Below the pieces are notes generated by a model. That model did not search any database, was not told the DNA's origin, and was given only the letters and a program-made list of their open reading frames with translations. From the NCBI RefSeq assembly GCF_002778275.1, contig NZ_NESG01000008.1:1-64000 (forward strand): a stretch of 64,000 nt of DNA, in the 5' to 3' direction. The position numbers were made by a program, and so were the translations under genes. How positions within the stretch are numbered: position 1 is the first letter of the stretch; each line of letters starts with the position of its first letter. Of the stretch, positions 19,177 through 28,185 are shown piece after piece. This stretch comes from Limnohabitans sp. G3-2 (GTDB lineage Bacteria; Pseudomonadota; Gammaproteobacteria; Burkholderiales; Burkholderiaceae_C).

Positions 19177-19545
19177 TTACAGTACTTCAGGAGCCAGGGA
19201 CACGATCTTCATGAACTTCTCGGTACGCAGTTCACGCGTGACCGGGCCGAAGATGCGGGTGCCGATGGGCTCCAACTTGGCATTCAGCAACACAGCAGCA
19301 TTGCCATCGAATTTGATGAGGGAGCCATCGCCACGGCGGATGCCTTTGGCAGTGCGAACCACCACAGCACTGTAGATCTCGCCTTTTTTGACGCGACCAC
19401 GTGGAGCGGCTTCTTTGATGCTCACTTTGATGATGTCGCCAACACTTGCATAGCGACGCTTAGACCCGCCGAGCACCTTGATGCACAGCACGGACTTGGC
19501 GCCGGTGTTGTCGGCCACATCCAACCGAGATTCTGTCTGGATCAT
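19177..19545 (-). CDS. rplN: 50S ribosomal protein L14
   Basis: Large-subunit protein contacting 16S rRNA in an intersubunit bridge. [37 protein letters not shown] and the C-terminal [11 protein letters not shown] match the family. 122 residues. It is the first gene of the spc block here. rpsQ, rpmC and rplP, which usually precede it, are not in this window. A plus-strand gene (proC) lies beyond the intergenic region instead. Confidence 0.98.
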   Translation of the reverse strand: MIQTESRLDVADNTGAKSVLCIKVLGGSKRRYASVGDIIKVSIKEAAPRGRVKKGEIYSAVVVRTAKGIRRGDGSLIKFDGNAAVLLNAKLEPIGTRIFGPVTRELRTEKFMKIVSLAPEVL

Positions 19546-19872
19546 TTCTTTGTTCCCAACTTGTATTTCTTATGCGCCAGCCTTGAAGCCAACGCACTGA
19601 AATCAGTCTTGGACCCGTCATTCACACCGCGAACCACTCGCTGCGCTTCAGATTGGGCAGATAACTACGCCTTTTGATAGGCGAAGCCCACGATTATGAC
19701 TGAAAAGACAGCCGTGCGCAACATCTTTGGGAATTTATTTGCAAATATTTGGTGTCAGAGCCCCATTTTTGGGGCGGGCCAGGGCCTGGTTGCCCGATCT
19801 CGGTCCAGGGTCACCCCCGAAAAAGGGACAATGCCTCCTGCATTTCACCGATTTCCCGATCTCCTCACACCT
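19546..19872. other. 327-bp intergenic region between rplN and proC
   Basis: Divergent control region for the spc ribosomal block (minus) and proC (plus). Visible structure: the palindrome ATTTGCAAAT at 19737-19746 and a hairpin GCCCC-ATTTTT-GGGGC at 19760-19775. No convincing -35/-10 pair was found for rplN. An in-frame extension of proC to 19696 is open but has no similarity to the family. Confidence 0.6.
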
Positions 19873-20697
19873 ATGTTCACATTTTCCAATTCCTTGGCAT
19901 TCATCGGCGGCGGCAACATGGCCAGCGCCATTATCGGCGGTTTGATCCGTCAGGGCATGAAGCCTGAGCAAATCATGGTGCTGGAGCCGTTTGCGGAGAC
20001 AGCTGCCAAACTCCAGGCCGATTTCGGCATCACCGCACTGCGCGCCGCTGACGCTTCTTTGTCACGCGCCGACATGGTGGTTTGGGCGGTCAAGCCCCAA
20101 GTCTTTGCCGAAGCGGCCATCCCGGTCATTCCCCATACACGTTCTGCACTCCATTTGTCGGTTGCCGCAGGCATTCGCACCGACAGCATCTGCCGCTGGG
20201 TGGGAACCGAACGCGTGGTGAGGTGCATGCCCAACACGCCCGCGCTGGTGGGCCAGGGCATCACCGGCTTGTTTTCTTGTCCATCGGTCACGCCCACAGA
20301 CCAGACCTTGGTCGAGCGCGTCATCGGCACCACCGGGCAATTCATGTGGGTTCAGCAAGAAACCCACCTCGATGCCGTCACGGCGCTCTCGGGCTCGGGC
20401 CCAGCCTATGTGTTTTATTTCCTGGAAGCCATGACCGAAGCGGGTGTCGGCATGGGCCTGAGCGCCGAGCAAGCCCATCAATTGGCGGTCGCGACTTTTT
20501 CAGGGGCATCCTCTTTGGCTGCCGCATCGGCAGAACCGGTGGAAGTGCTCCGTCAGCGCGTGACCTCCAAGGGCGGCACGACTTATGCGGCCATCACCTC
20601 ACTCGAAGCCTCGGGCGTCAAAGCTTCATTTGTGAAAGCCATGCAAGCGGCCGAGGTGCGTGCGCGGGAGTTGGGCGATGAGTTTGGCAAGGCCTGA
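19873..20697 (+). CDS. proC: pyrroline-5-carboxylate reductase
   Basis: Last step of proline synthesis, NAD(P)H-dependent reduction of 1-pyrroline-5-carboxylate. The dinucleotide fold starts at once with LAFIGGGNMASAIIGGLI. VWAVKPQVF, VRCMPNTPALVGQGITG and the catalytic-domain block ALSGSGPAYVFYFLEAM follow, then VTSKGGTTYAAI near the end. ATG at 19873 gives 274 residues, the usual size; an ATG at 19831 is possible. It converges on ubiA with 22 bp between stops. Confidence 0.96.
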   Translation: MFTFSNSLAFIGGGNMASAIIGGLIRQGMKPEQIMVLEPFAETAAKLQADFGITALRAADASLSRADMVVWAVKPQVFAEAAIPVIPHTRSALHLSVAAGIRTDSICRWVGTERVVRCMPNTPALVGQGITGLFSCPSVTPTDQTLVERVIGTTGQFMWVQQETHLDAVTALSGSGPAYVFYFLEAMTEAGVGMGLSAEQAHQLAVATFSGASSLAAASAEPVEVLRQRVTSKGGTTYAAITSLEASGVKASFVKAMQAAEVRARELGDEFGKA

Positions 20698-20719
20698 GGC
20701 TCACGGAGAAGCGGGCTGA

Positions 20720-21571
20720 TCAGCGGTACGACAAGACCACGCCCGCAAAGACGCTGAAGCCCAACCAATGGTTCAGCCGAAAGGCCTTGAAGCACCCCTC
20801 GCGGGTGCGGTCCTTGATCAGCAGGAGATGCCAAACCACCTGAGCGGCGGCTCCGGCCAGCCCCATGAACAACCCAAGGCCGCGTGCTGAAACGTCCAGC
20901 AAGACCGCCCACATCGCCAAGTACGCCACATAAAAGCCTGCGATGGCCACCACATCCCAGCGCCCCAAGGTGATGGCCGAGGTTTTCATGCCGATTTTCA
21001 AATCGTCATCGCGGTCCACCATCGCGTATTCGGTGTCGTAGGCCAGCACCCAAAACAAATTGCCCACCAGCAAACCCCAGGCCAAGGGGGGCACTTGCCC
21101 CTGAACTGCGGCAAACGCCATGGGGATGCCGAAACTGAAAGCCACACCCAGCACGGCCTGAGGCATCGACACGAGGCGTTTGGCATAGGGGTACAAGAGC
21201 GTGACCGCCAAAGCCGCAAACGACCACTGGATGGTGGCGGCATTCGTGGTCAAGACCAAAGCGAAGGCGCACAGCGCCAGCACCACCCCCACGGCCAGCG
21301 CCTCTTTGACAGCGATGCGACCGCTGGTCACCGGGCGGTTGGCGGTGCGTTTGACGTGCCTGTCAAAGTCGCGATCGGCCACATCATTGATGCAGCAGCC
21401 TGCGCTGCGCATCAGGATGGTGCCCAGCGTGAACACGGCCATCAAATGCCAACCGGGAAACCCGTCAGCGGCGACCCAAAGTGCCGCCAAAGAGGGCCAC
21501 AACAACAGCAACCAACCCGCGGGTCTGTTCCAGCGGATCAGGTCCAGATAGAGCTTGAGTTTGTCGGTCAT
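20720..21571 (-). CDS. ubiA: 4-hydroxybenzoate polyprenyltransferase
   Basis: Membrane prenyltransferase that attaches the polyprenyl tail to 4-hydroxybenzoate in ubiquinone synthesis. The 283-residue protein has seven to nine hydrophobic segments and both aspartate-rich Mg-pyrophosphate motifs, NDVADRDFD and the second one in [12 protein letters not shown]. It is monocistronic here, separated from oxyR by a REP-like element. Confidence 0.96.
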   Translation of the reverse strand: MTDKLKLYLDLIRWNRPAGWLLLLWPSLAALWVAADGFPGWHLMAVFTLGTILMRSAGCCINDVADRDFDRHVKRTANRPVTSGRIAVKEALAVGVVLALCAFALVLTTNAATIQWSFAALAVTLLYPYAKRLVSMPQAVLGVAFSFGIPMAFAAVQGQVPPLAWGLLVGNLFWVLAYDTEYAMVDRDDDLKIGMKTSAITLGRWDVVAIAGFYVAYLAMWAVLLDVSARGLGLFMGLAGAAAQVVWHLLLIKDRTREGCFKAFRLNHWLGFSVFAGVVLSYR

Positions 21572-21599
21572 GCGGACATTATCTGTTTGTGGATGGTTT

Positions 21600-21673
21600 G
21601 TGGGAGGCTGCCCCTGCGGCCGAATGCCTACAGTGGCTCATGCCCCGATTCGCGAGCAGGGGCTCGCTCCCAC
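21600..21673. repeat. REP-like palindromic element (complete pair)
   Basis: Two opposed halves. The left half starts GTGGGAGG and contains an imperfect copy of the hairpin arms around CCCCTGC. The right half ends GCTCGCTCCCAC and contains the hairpin GCGAGC-AGGG-GCTCGC. The outer GTGGGAG and CTCCCAC are complementary, so the whole 74 bp can fold into one cruciform. Related copies are at 28021 and 30331-30740. Confidence 0.8.
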
Positions 21674-21681
21674 ACAAACAC

Positions 21682-22644
21682 TCAGGACAGGCGCGTGACG
21701 CCCGGCAGTGGACAGGCGTAAATGGCGTTGCGAACAGCCGCAATCGCTTCGTAGCGGGTGAAACTGCGGCGCCAAACCAGCACCACGCGCCGGGTGGGCG
21801 GCTTGCCGCCCGCAGGGTCCACGATGGGCAAGTAACGCACAGGAGAGTCGTGGTGCCCGCCCGAGCGCTTGTGAACAGGTTTGAGGTCAGGCACCGACAT
21901 GCGGGGCACCAAGGTCACCCCCATGCCCGCGGCCACCATGTGCTTGATGGTCTCCAGCGACGAGCCCTCAAACGTCTTGCGGATGCCATCGGTTTGACTC
22001 GCATACCGGGCAAATTCGGGGCACACCTCCAACACATGGTCGCGGAAACAGTGTCCTGCCCCCAGCAAAAGCATGTTCTCGTTTTTCAGTTGCTCTGTAG
22101 AGATGGACGTCTCTTGGGCCAAGGCGTGGTTCAAGGGCAAGGCGGCCATGAAACTCTCGTCGTACAAGGGCGCCACCGCCAGTCCCGACTCGGGAAAGGG
22201 CTCGGCCAATATGGCGCAGTCGAGCTCGCCCGTGCGCAGCATCTCGAGCAGGCGTACCGTGAAATTCTCTTGCAGCATCAAGGGCATCTGCGGGATGTCG
22301 GTGATGATCTGGCGCACCAAGTCAGGCAGCAAATAAGGCCCAATGGTGTAGATGACGCCCAAGCGCATGGTCCCCGCCAGCGGGTCTTTGCCGCGCTTGG
22401 CAATTTCCTTGATCTCGGCGGCTTGCTCCAGCACGCTTTGCGCCTGACGCACGATCTCTTCGCCCAGCGTGGTCACCGACACCTCGCTGGCACTGCGCTC
22501 AAACAGTTTGACTTCCAGCTCTTCTTCGAGCTTCTTGATGGCCAGTGACAGCGTGGGCTGCGACACAAAGCAAGCCTCGGCGGCCTTGCCAAAATGCTTT
22601 TCTCGGGCCACGGCCACGATGTATTTGAGTTCGGTCAGGGTCAT
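21682..22644 (-). CDS. oxyR: hydrogen peroxide-sensing LysR-type regulator OxyR
   Basis: Peroxide-responsive transcription activator. The winged HTH (residues 1-60) is MTLTELKYIVAVAREKHFGKAAEACF type. The redox-active cysteines fall at Cys199 and Cys208 in GAGHCFRDHVLEVC, exactly the numbering of E. coli OxyR. The 320-residue protein has a longer C-terminal tail than average. It lies 16 bp after recG on the same strand, a recG-oxyR pairing also known in Burkholderia. katG or ahpC is not in the window. Confidence 0.95.
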   Translation of the reverse strand: MTLTELKYIVAVAREKHFGKAAEACFVSQPTLSLAIKKLEEELEVKLFERSASEVSVTTLGEEIVRQAQSVLEQAAEIKEIAKRGKDPLAGTMRLGVIYTIGPYLLPDLVRQIITDIPQMPLMLQENFTVRLLEMLRTGELDCAILAEPFPESGLAVAPLYDESFMAALPLNHALAQETSISTEQLKNENMLLLGAGHCFRDHVLEVCPEFARYASQTDGIRKTFEGSSLETIKHMVAAGMGVTLVPRMSVPDLKPVHKRSGGHHDSPVRYLPIVDPAGGKPPTRRVVLVWRRSFTRYEAIAAVRNAIYACPLPGVTRLS

Positions 22645-22660
22645 GGGTGTTATTTGAACA

Positions 22661-24730
22661 TCAAGCCTTCAGGTACTCGGATTTTCCGCCCAACCAACGG
22701 CCAATGTGGCGTTCGGCAAGTGGCGCGTGCTGGTCCAGCATCTGCGGGGCCAGGGCCCGCGCCCAATCGAGCAAATGCCCATCGGTTTCCAGCTCGGCAA
22801 AGCGCAGCAAGGGCGCACCCGACTGGCGGGCCCCCAAAAACTCGCCCGGCCCACGAATTTCCAAATCGCGGCGCGCGATCTCGAAACCGTCATTCGTCTC
22901 CACCATGGCCCGCAAGCGTTCGCGGGCGGTTTCACTCAGGCGTCCCCCCTCGGGTGTGCCGTACAGCAACACACAGGCCGACGCCGCCGCCCCGCGCCCC
23001 ACCCGGCCGCGCAACTGGTGCAGCTGGGACAGGCCAAAGCGCTCAGCGTGTTCGATCACCATCAGCGAGGCATTGGGCACGTCCACGCCCACTTCAATCA
23101 CCGTGGTGCTGACCAGCACACCCATGACGCCTGCGGTGAAAAGTTCCATCACGGCCTTCTTTTCGGCCACGGGCATGCGCGAATGCAGCAGGCCCACCAT
23201 CACGCCCGGCAGCGCTTCGCTCAGGTCGGCGTGCGTTTGGGTGGCGTTGGTCAGGTCCAGCGCCTCGCTTTCTTCGATGAGCGGGCACACCCAATACACC
23301 TGCCGACCCTCTTGCAACTGCGCCCCAATGCGCGAGACCACTTCATCGCGGCGGTGGTCCGACACCACCCGGGTCACGATGGGGGTGCGCCCGGGCGGCA
23401 ACTCGTCGATCACCGAGACATCGAGGTCGGCGTAATAGCTCATGGCCAGGGTGCGCGGAATGGGTGTGGCCGTCATCATCAGCATGTGGGGCTCCATGCC
23501 ATCGGCCTGCATCTTGCCGCGCAAAGCCAAACGCTGCGCCACGCCAAAACGGTGCTGCTCGTCGATCACGGCCAGCGCCAAGTTTTTGAACTTGACGTGC
23601 TCTTGAATGACCGCGTGCGTGCCCACCACCAGCGCGGCTTCGCCCGACTCGATCAGCGCCAGCATTTCTGCGCGCTCTTTCTTCTTTTGGCTGCCAATCA
23701 GCCAGGCCACTTTCACGCCCAAAGGCTCGAGCCAGCCCACCAATTTGGCAAAGTGCTGGGTCGCCAAAATTTCGGTCGGCGCCATCAACGCGCATTGCCA
23801 GCCCGCGTCCACCGCCACCATGGCCGCCAGCGCGGCCACCACGGTTTTGCCCGCGCCCACATCGCCTTGCAGCAGGCGGTGCATGGGCACCGGTCGGGCC
23901 AAATCCAGGGCAATTTCTTGGCCCACACGCTGTTGGGCATTCGTCAATCCGAATGGCAAAGCGTCTAATAGCTGTCCGTACAGCCCTTGGGGCTTGAGCT
24001 TGAGGGCTGGGGCGCGCAGCAAATCGCGTTCGCGCTTGGCCGTCAGCTGCGACAACTGCTGCGCCAGCAGCTCCTCGCATTTGAGGCGAATCCAGGCCGG
24101 GTGGCTGCGGTCCTCCAAGGCGGCCAGCGACACATCGGGTGTGGGGTGGTGCAAAAAACGCAAGGCATCGCGCAGTGACCACGCCCCTCGGGGGTCGGGC
24201 CAAGCGATACCCGCAGGCATGGTTTCACTCAAGTCGGCATGGTTCAGCCCGTTGATGACCGCCCGGCGCAAATAGGCCTGGGCCAGGCCGGCCACGGTGG
24301 AATACACCGGCGTCAAAGCCTCGGCCAAGTTGCCGCCCGCCGCCTTGAAGGTCGGGTGCATCATGGTCAATCCCATGAAACCGCCCTTGACCTCGCCCCG
24401 CGCCCGAATGCGGTTGCCCACCGCCAGCGCCTTTTGGTGCGAAGGGTAAAAACTGAAAAACCGCATCACGCAAGTGTCCGAGCCGTCGTCCACCGTCACC
24501 AACAACTGGCGGCGCGGCCGCATCGTGATCTCGCAGGCGGTCACCGTCGCCTCGATCTGCGCGGTATCGCCCTCGCGTGCATCGCGCAATTTGACGATGC
24601 GCGTCTCGTCCTCGTAGCGCAGCGGCAGGTGCAGCGCCAAATCAATGTCGCGCCGCAAGCCCAGCTTGATCAGCGCTTTTTGGGGCGCGGACAGCGTTGA
24701 AGTGGGTGGGGGTGCAGGCTTGGGCGGCAT
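22661..24730 (-). CDS. recG: ATP-dependent DNA helicase RecG
   Basis: Remodels stalled replication forks and branched recombination intermediates. The 689-residue protein has the N-terminal wedge (OB-fold) domain at about 50-150, then superfamily 2 motifs: Walker A GDVGAGKT at 289-296, DEQH at 390-393, MTATPIPRTLAMS, and motif VI QLRGRVGRG. The C-terminal RecG block DGFEIARRDLEIRGPGE is present. It is divergent from queA and likely cotranscribed with oxyR. Confidence 0.97.
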   Translation of the reverse strand: MPPKPAPPPTSTLSAPQKALIKLGLRRDIDLALHLPLRYEDETRIVKLRDAREGDTAQIEATVTACEITMRPRRQLLVTVDDGSDTCVMRFFSFYPSHQKALAVGNRIRARGEVKGGFMGLTMMHPTFKAAGGNLAEALTPVYSTVAGLAQAYLRRAVINGLNHADLSETMPAGIAWPDPRGAWSLRDALRFLHHPTPDVSLAALEDRSHPAWIRLKCEELLAQQLSQLTAKRERDLLRAPALKLKPQGLYGQLLDALPFGLTNAQQRVGQEIALDLARPVPMHRLLQGDVGAGKTVVAALAAMVAVDAGWQCALMAPTEILATQHFAKLVGWLEPLGVKVAWLIGSQKKKERAEMLALIESGEAALVVGTHAVIQEHVKFKNLALAVIDEQHRFGVAQRLALRGKMQADGMEPHMLMMTATPIPRTLAMSYYADLDVSVIDELPPGRTPIVTRVVSDHRRDEVVSRIGAQLQEGRQVYWVCPLIEESEALDLTNATQTHADLSEALPGVMVGLLHSRMPVAEKKAVMELFTAGVMGVLVSTTVIEVGVDVPNASLMVIEHAERFGLSQLHQLRGRVGRGAAASACVLLYGTPEGGRLSETARERLRAMVETNDGFEIARRDLEIRGPGEFLGARQSGAPLLRFAELETDGHLLDWARALAPQMLDQHAPLAERHIGRWLGGKSEYLKA

Positions 24731-24841
24731 GCCCTGATTGTGCCGTGACTGCCACGCCCCAAGATCGCTTCGAGGAAATGCATCGTTCAGGCAAAATCCT
24801 GTTTTCTTTTGCTTTGTTCGGGCCTGTCAAGCCCCACCACC

Positions 24842-25969
24842 ATGTCCTCTTCTGCCGCCCCCCGCGACTTCACCCTGAGTGATTTCGACTTCGAACTCCC
24901 CACCCCACTGATCGCCCAACACCCGGCCACCGAGCGCAGCGCCTCGCGTTTGCTGGACGGCTCCTCACCCGCGGTGGTGGACCGGATTTTTCATGAGCTG
25001 CCGGGCCTGCTCAATGCCGGCGATCTGCTGGTGTTCAACGACACCAAGGTGGTCAAGGCGCGCATCTTTGGCGAGAAGGCATCGGGCGGCAAACTCGAGT
25101 TGCTGATCGAGCGCGTGCTCCCGGGCCACCAGGTGGTGGCGCACATGCGGGTCAGCAAAAAGCCCCTGCTCGGCGGCAAGATGCATTTGGCAGGCGGCGC
25201 GCGCCACGGTGGTTTCGATGCTGTTTTGCTGGGCCGTTGGCCTGATGAAAACGGCCAGCTGTTTCACCTGCAGCTGAGCGACGAGCCGCACGCCTTGATG
25301 GAAAAGCACGGCGTGATGCCCTTGCCCCCCTACATTGAGCGCCCAGCGGGCACGGGCGAGCATGCCGACACCGCAGAAGACGCACAGCGTTACCAGACGG
25401 TGTTCGCGCGCGCGCCCGGCGCAGTGGCCGCACCCACGGCGGCGCTGCATTTTGACGAGGGTGTACTGACCGCCTTGAAGGCGAGAGGCGTGCAAACGGC
25501 CAGCGTGACGCTGCATGTGGGCGCGGGCACCTTCCAGCCCGTCAAGACCGAGAACATTGCCGAGCACACCATGCACAGCGAGTGGTACGAGGTGCCCGAA
25601 GCCACGCAGCAGGCGATTGCCGAATGCAAGGCGCGTGGTGGCCAAGTGGTGGCGGTGGGCACGACCACGGTGCGCACGCTCGAATCCTGGGCCCAGTTTG
25701 GCCAGGCCAGCGGCGACACACAAATTTTCATCACCCCGGGCTTTGACTTTCAGGTGGTCGACCGGCTGATCACCAACTTTCACTTACCTAAAAGCACGCT
25801 GATGATGCTGGTGAGTGCCTTTGCGGGCTACGAGCACATCATGGGGCTGTACCGCCACGCGATTGCGAACCAGTACCGCTTCTTCAGTTATGGTGATGCG
25901 ATGCTGCTCAAGCGCACCGCACTGGATCTCAGCCCAGCTGAAGGAACACCCGACCGCCTTCGAGTTTGA
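24842..25969 (+). CDS. queA: S-adenosylmethionine:tRNA ribosyltransferase-isomerase
   Basis: Transfers and rearranges the ribosyl group of SAM to 7-aminomethyl-7-deazaguanine in tRNA, giving epoxyqueuosine. The 375-residue protein begins its fold at [17 protein letters not shown]. Family blocks include [46 protein letters not shown] and [15 protein letters not shown], ending [14 protein letters not shown] at 24842 is taken as start. Its last 41 bases overlap the 3' end of a ferredoxin gene on the other strand. Confidence 0.96.
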   Translation: MSSSAAPRDFTLSDFDFELPTPLIAQHPATERSASRLLDGSSPAVVDRIFHELPGLLNAGDLLVFNDTKVVKARIFGEKASGGKLELLIERVLPGHQVVAHMRVSKKPLLGGKMHLAGGARHGGFDAVLLGRWPDENGQLFHLQLSDEPHALMEKHGVMPLPPYIERPAGTGEHADTAEDAQRYQTVFARAPGAVAAPTAALHFDEGVLTALKARGVQTASVTLHVGAGTFQPVKTENIAEHTMHSEWYEVPEATQQAIAECKARGGQVVAVGTTTVRTLESWAQFGQASGDTQIFITPGFDFQVVDRLITNFHLPKSTLMMLVSAFAGYEHIMGLYRHAIANQYRFFSYGDAMLLKRTALDLSPAEGTPDRLRV

Positions 25970-26246
25970 TCGGCCAGGTCTTGGCCGGTTCTGTGGCGGG
26001 GCCACAAGCCACCGCCCCATCGCGCAGGCTGAACTGGGCTTGGTGAAAGGGGCACTCCACGTGGTCGCCTTCCACAAAGCCATCGCACAATTTGGCGTTG
26101 CCGTGGGTGCACAGGTTGTTGATGGCGAACACCTCGCCCTCCACGCTGAACAAGGCAATGTCTTGTCCTTCGGGCGTCACGGCGATGCCCGCGCCTTCGA
26201 ACAAATCGGCCTCGGCGGCCACGTCAATCCAGTTTGTCATGGTCAT
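25929..26246 (-). CDS. Rieske [2Fe-2S] ferredoxin of a ring-hydroxylating oxygenase
   Basis: A 105-residue electron carrier. The Rieske cluster ligands are C46-T-H48 and C65-P-F-H68. [13 protein letters not shown] and [14 protein letters not shown] are the surrounding blocks, typical of the soluble ferredoxins that feed aromatic dioxygenases. The ATG overlaps the stop of the beta-subunit gene by four bases; a second ATG two codons later is possible. No reductase gene is adjacent. The 3' end overlaps queA tail to tail by 41 bp. Confidence 0.9.
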   Translation of the reverse strand: MTMTNWIDVAAEADLFEGAGIAVTPEGQDIALFSVEGEVFAINNLCTHGNAKLCDGFVEGDHVECPFHQAQFSLRDGAVACGPATEPAKTWPIKLEGGRVFLQLG

Positions 26247-26716
26247 ATCGGGTAAATGATGGCGTTGGGGATCATTTCGCTGTCGTACACACACAGGCGT
26301 TCGGCGAACTTCAGGCCTTCGGGGGTTGGCACGATGGTGTCGATGTAGCGGCCCACATTGAACACGGTGCTGGCCTTGTCGAGTTTGGTGCGGAACACCG
26401 CGTAATTGGCTTCCGATTGGATGCGGTCGCCCTCGACCTGTCGCACCACGGGCGCGCCCACCACGTGGCGCTGGTAATACGGGTCGTGGTACAGCGTCTC
26501 TTGAATGCCGTAGACACGGTCTTTGAGCATGCCTTTGCTGGTGAACGACAGCGTGCACAGCGGAAAGCCGCGCTCATGGTTCTCACGCGGAATGAGTTTG
26601 TACACGCACTGCTCGGTGAAAAACTCGGGCCACAAATCCCATTGGCCGCTGTCCACGGCCAGGGCGTAATCGGCATACAGGCGGGTGAGGGCCATGTGGG
26701 TTTCAAAGTTCACCAT
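26243..26716 (-). CDS. aromatic-ring-hydroxylating dioxygenase, beta (small) subunit
   Basis: A 157-residue protein of the NTF2/SnoaL-like beta-subunit family. Indicative blocks are [22 protein letters not shown] near the N-terminus region (residues 12-33), [17 protein letters not shown] sequence (seen as [12 protein letters not shown]), [20 protein letters not shown] and [11 protein letters not shown]. It structurally supports the catalytic alpha subunit. It starts just after the alpha stop, inside the three-gene operon alpha-beta-ferredoxin. Confidence 0.88.
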   Translation of the reverse strand: MVNFETHMALTRLYADYALAVDSGQWDLWPEFFTEQCVYKLIPRENHERGFPLCTLSFTSKGMLKDRVYGIQETLYHDPYYQRHVVGAPVVRQVEGDRIQSEANYAVFRTKLDKASTVFNVGRYIDTIVPTPEGLKFAERLCVYDSEMIPNAIIYPI

Positions 26717-26718
26717 AT

Positions 26719-27984
26719 TCAGGCCTCCATCACTTTGCGCCAGTATTCGTACATGCCCCGAATCAGCGTTTCGGTCACCATGTGGTCGGTCTCACCCACA
26801 TCGCGCCCGCCCAACTCCACCAGCATGCGGTGCTCGGGTTTGGTCTCGAAAGCCTGCTGCGAGAACTCGATCACCTCGCCATCGTCCGCACTCACAAAAC
26901 CGGCCGGGCCAAACAGATTGGACTGGCGCAAGCGCCGCTCGGTCATCTCGGGCGTGTCGTCTTCAAAACCAAAGTGCGTCCAGACAAAATCAAACGCACC
27001 ATGTCCGTCGGGCTGGATGTGTCGCGTGGACACGCTGTTGACCTGCTGCTGAAAAATCACGCTGGGGAACAGCGTCATCATCACCGCCGTGGGCATCTGC
27101 TCGCCCATTTGCCACCAGCCTTCGGGCACGATGTCCAAGAAACTCGGGTCATGGAGCTGCATGCTCTCTTTGAAGCTGCTCACCTGTGTCACCTGCGACG
27201 CCTGCCCCGTGGCCTGACCCGCGCTGCCCCGGGTCGAGACCATGGCGGCATGACGGTGGTGGGCGTCCATGCGCAGCTCGCTCTTGTTGTCCGCTCGCCA
27301 GAGGCCAAAAGTCACAAACCAGGTGTGCAAGAGGCCGGGGTGGTACGGGTCTTTGATGTTTTCCTGCATCAACTTCCAGTTGCCTGGAATGCGCTGGCGG
27401 TTGTAGCCCAGCACCACCAGCTTGCGGCCATTGAACAGGCGGTCAAAGTACTGGAGGATGGTCGGGCCCATGAAGTCTTCCAGCGACTCCACACCCTGGT
27501 CAAACGCCGCGAACACCACGCCGCCGCGCGTGGCCACCTTCAAGGCGGTGAGGCCGTGGTCTTTGGGGTCGAAGTCGGCGGGCATGCCGCCGTTGACCTT
27601 GCCGTCTTGCCGCACACCGCGGCGAAACGGCACGCCCTGCAAGTCACCCTTGAGCGTGTAGCTCCACTGGTGGTAGGGGCAGACAAACTCTTTTTTGTTG
27701 CCATGGCGCTCGCGGCAAAACTGCATGCCCCGGTGGGCGCAAACGTTTTCGACCACGTGGATCTGGCCGTCGGCGGCGCGCGTCATGATGACCGAGCGCT
27801 CGCCCACCACGGTGCGCTTGAAGTCGCCGGGGTTCGGAATCTCGGCTTCCAGGCCCACATAGCTCCAGTGGCTTTTGTAAAAGAAGCGCTCCAGCTCCTT
27901 TTTGTGCCGGTCTTCGTCGGTGTACACGGCAAACGGGACGCGGCTGGTGCCTTCCGTTTCCCAGTGGATGGGGTGTTCGGTCAC
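26719..27984 (-). CDS. aromatic-ring-hydroxylating dioxygenase, alpha (large) subunit
   Basis: Catalytic subunit of a Rieske non-heme iron oxygenase. With GTG at 27984 (GGAG six bases upstream) it has 421 residues. Rieske ligands are C82-x-H84 and C102-x2-H105. The mononuclear iron site is in [19 protein letters not shown], with Asp212 as bridge and His215 and His220 as ligands. That ENIKDPYH signature resembles the NagG (salicylate 5-hydroxylase), AndAc and TphA2 group, so a substituted benzoate is a plausible substrate, but it is not determined. The frame is open 39 codons further, through non-coding sequence with a REP half. Confidence 0.9.
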   Translation of the reverse strand: MTEHPIHWETEGTSRVPFAVYTDEDRHKKELERFFYKSHWSYVGLEAEIPNPGDFKRTVVGERSVIMTRAADGQIHVVENVCAHRGMQFCRERHGNKKEFVCPYHQWSYTLKGDLQGVPFRRGVRQDGKVNGGMPADFDPKDHGLTALKVATRGGVVFAAFDQGVESLEDFMGPTILQYFDRLFNGRKLVVLGYNRQRIPGNWKLMQENIKDPYHPGLLHTWFVTFGLWRADNKSELRMDAHHRHAAMVSTRGSAGQATGQASQVTQVSSFKESMQLHDPSFLDIVPEGWWQMGEQMPTAVMMTLFPSVIFQQQVNSVSTRHIQPDGHGAFDFVWTHFGFEDDTPEMTERRLRQSNLFGPAGFVSADDGEVIEFSQQAFETKPEHRMLVELGGRDVGETDHMVTETLIRGMYEYWRKVMEA

Positions 27985-28020
27985 GGTGTCTCCTGCAATG
28001 TGTGGGTTGGCGCCGAGCTT

Positions 28021-28047
28021 GTGGGAGCGAGCCCCCGCTCGCGAATG
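28021..28047. repeat. REP-like half element
   Basis: A single half of the REP family: GTGGGAG followed by the perfect hairpin GCGAGC-CCCC-GCTCGC and GAAT. It lies in the upstream region of the oxygenase operon. The partner half is not clearly present. Confidence 0.65.
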
Positions 28048-28118
28048 GCCGCTTGGGCACTGCAAGGGTTCGGCCGCGACCACCCACAGGGCTAGATGCA
28101 CATCATGTCGCCGCCATC

Positions 28119-28163
28119 GAATTTCGTAAATCGAAATTCAAAGATAATCATTATCTGAATTTC
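28119..28163. promoter_or_regulatory. palindromic operator region between the oxygenase operon and its LysR regulator
   Basis: Three nested inverted repeats in an AT-rich patch: GAATTTCG-TAAAT-CGAAATTC (28119-28139), AGATAAT-C-ATTATCT (28142-28156), and GAAATTC/GAATTTC (28133-28139 and 28157-28163) flanking the second. The central GATAATCATTATC equals the 3' 13 bases of the classical 19-bp Fur box. The location just upstream of the LysR start fits a LysR-type binding site. Either or both proteins could bind. Confidence 0.65.
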
Positions 28164-28185
28164 AAATAATCATAGCCTCGCCACC

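Noticed and set aside
21600..21673. Rho-independent terminator for oxyR
   Set aside because: The palindrome belongs to the REP-like family found elsewhere in the window and has no T run.
27985..28101. Longer N-terminus for the oxygenase alpha subunit
   Set aside because: The extension runs through a REP half and lacks similarity; the GTG with GGAG upstream fits the family start.
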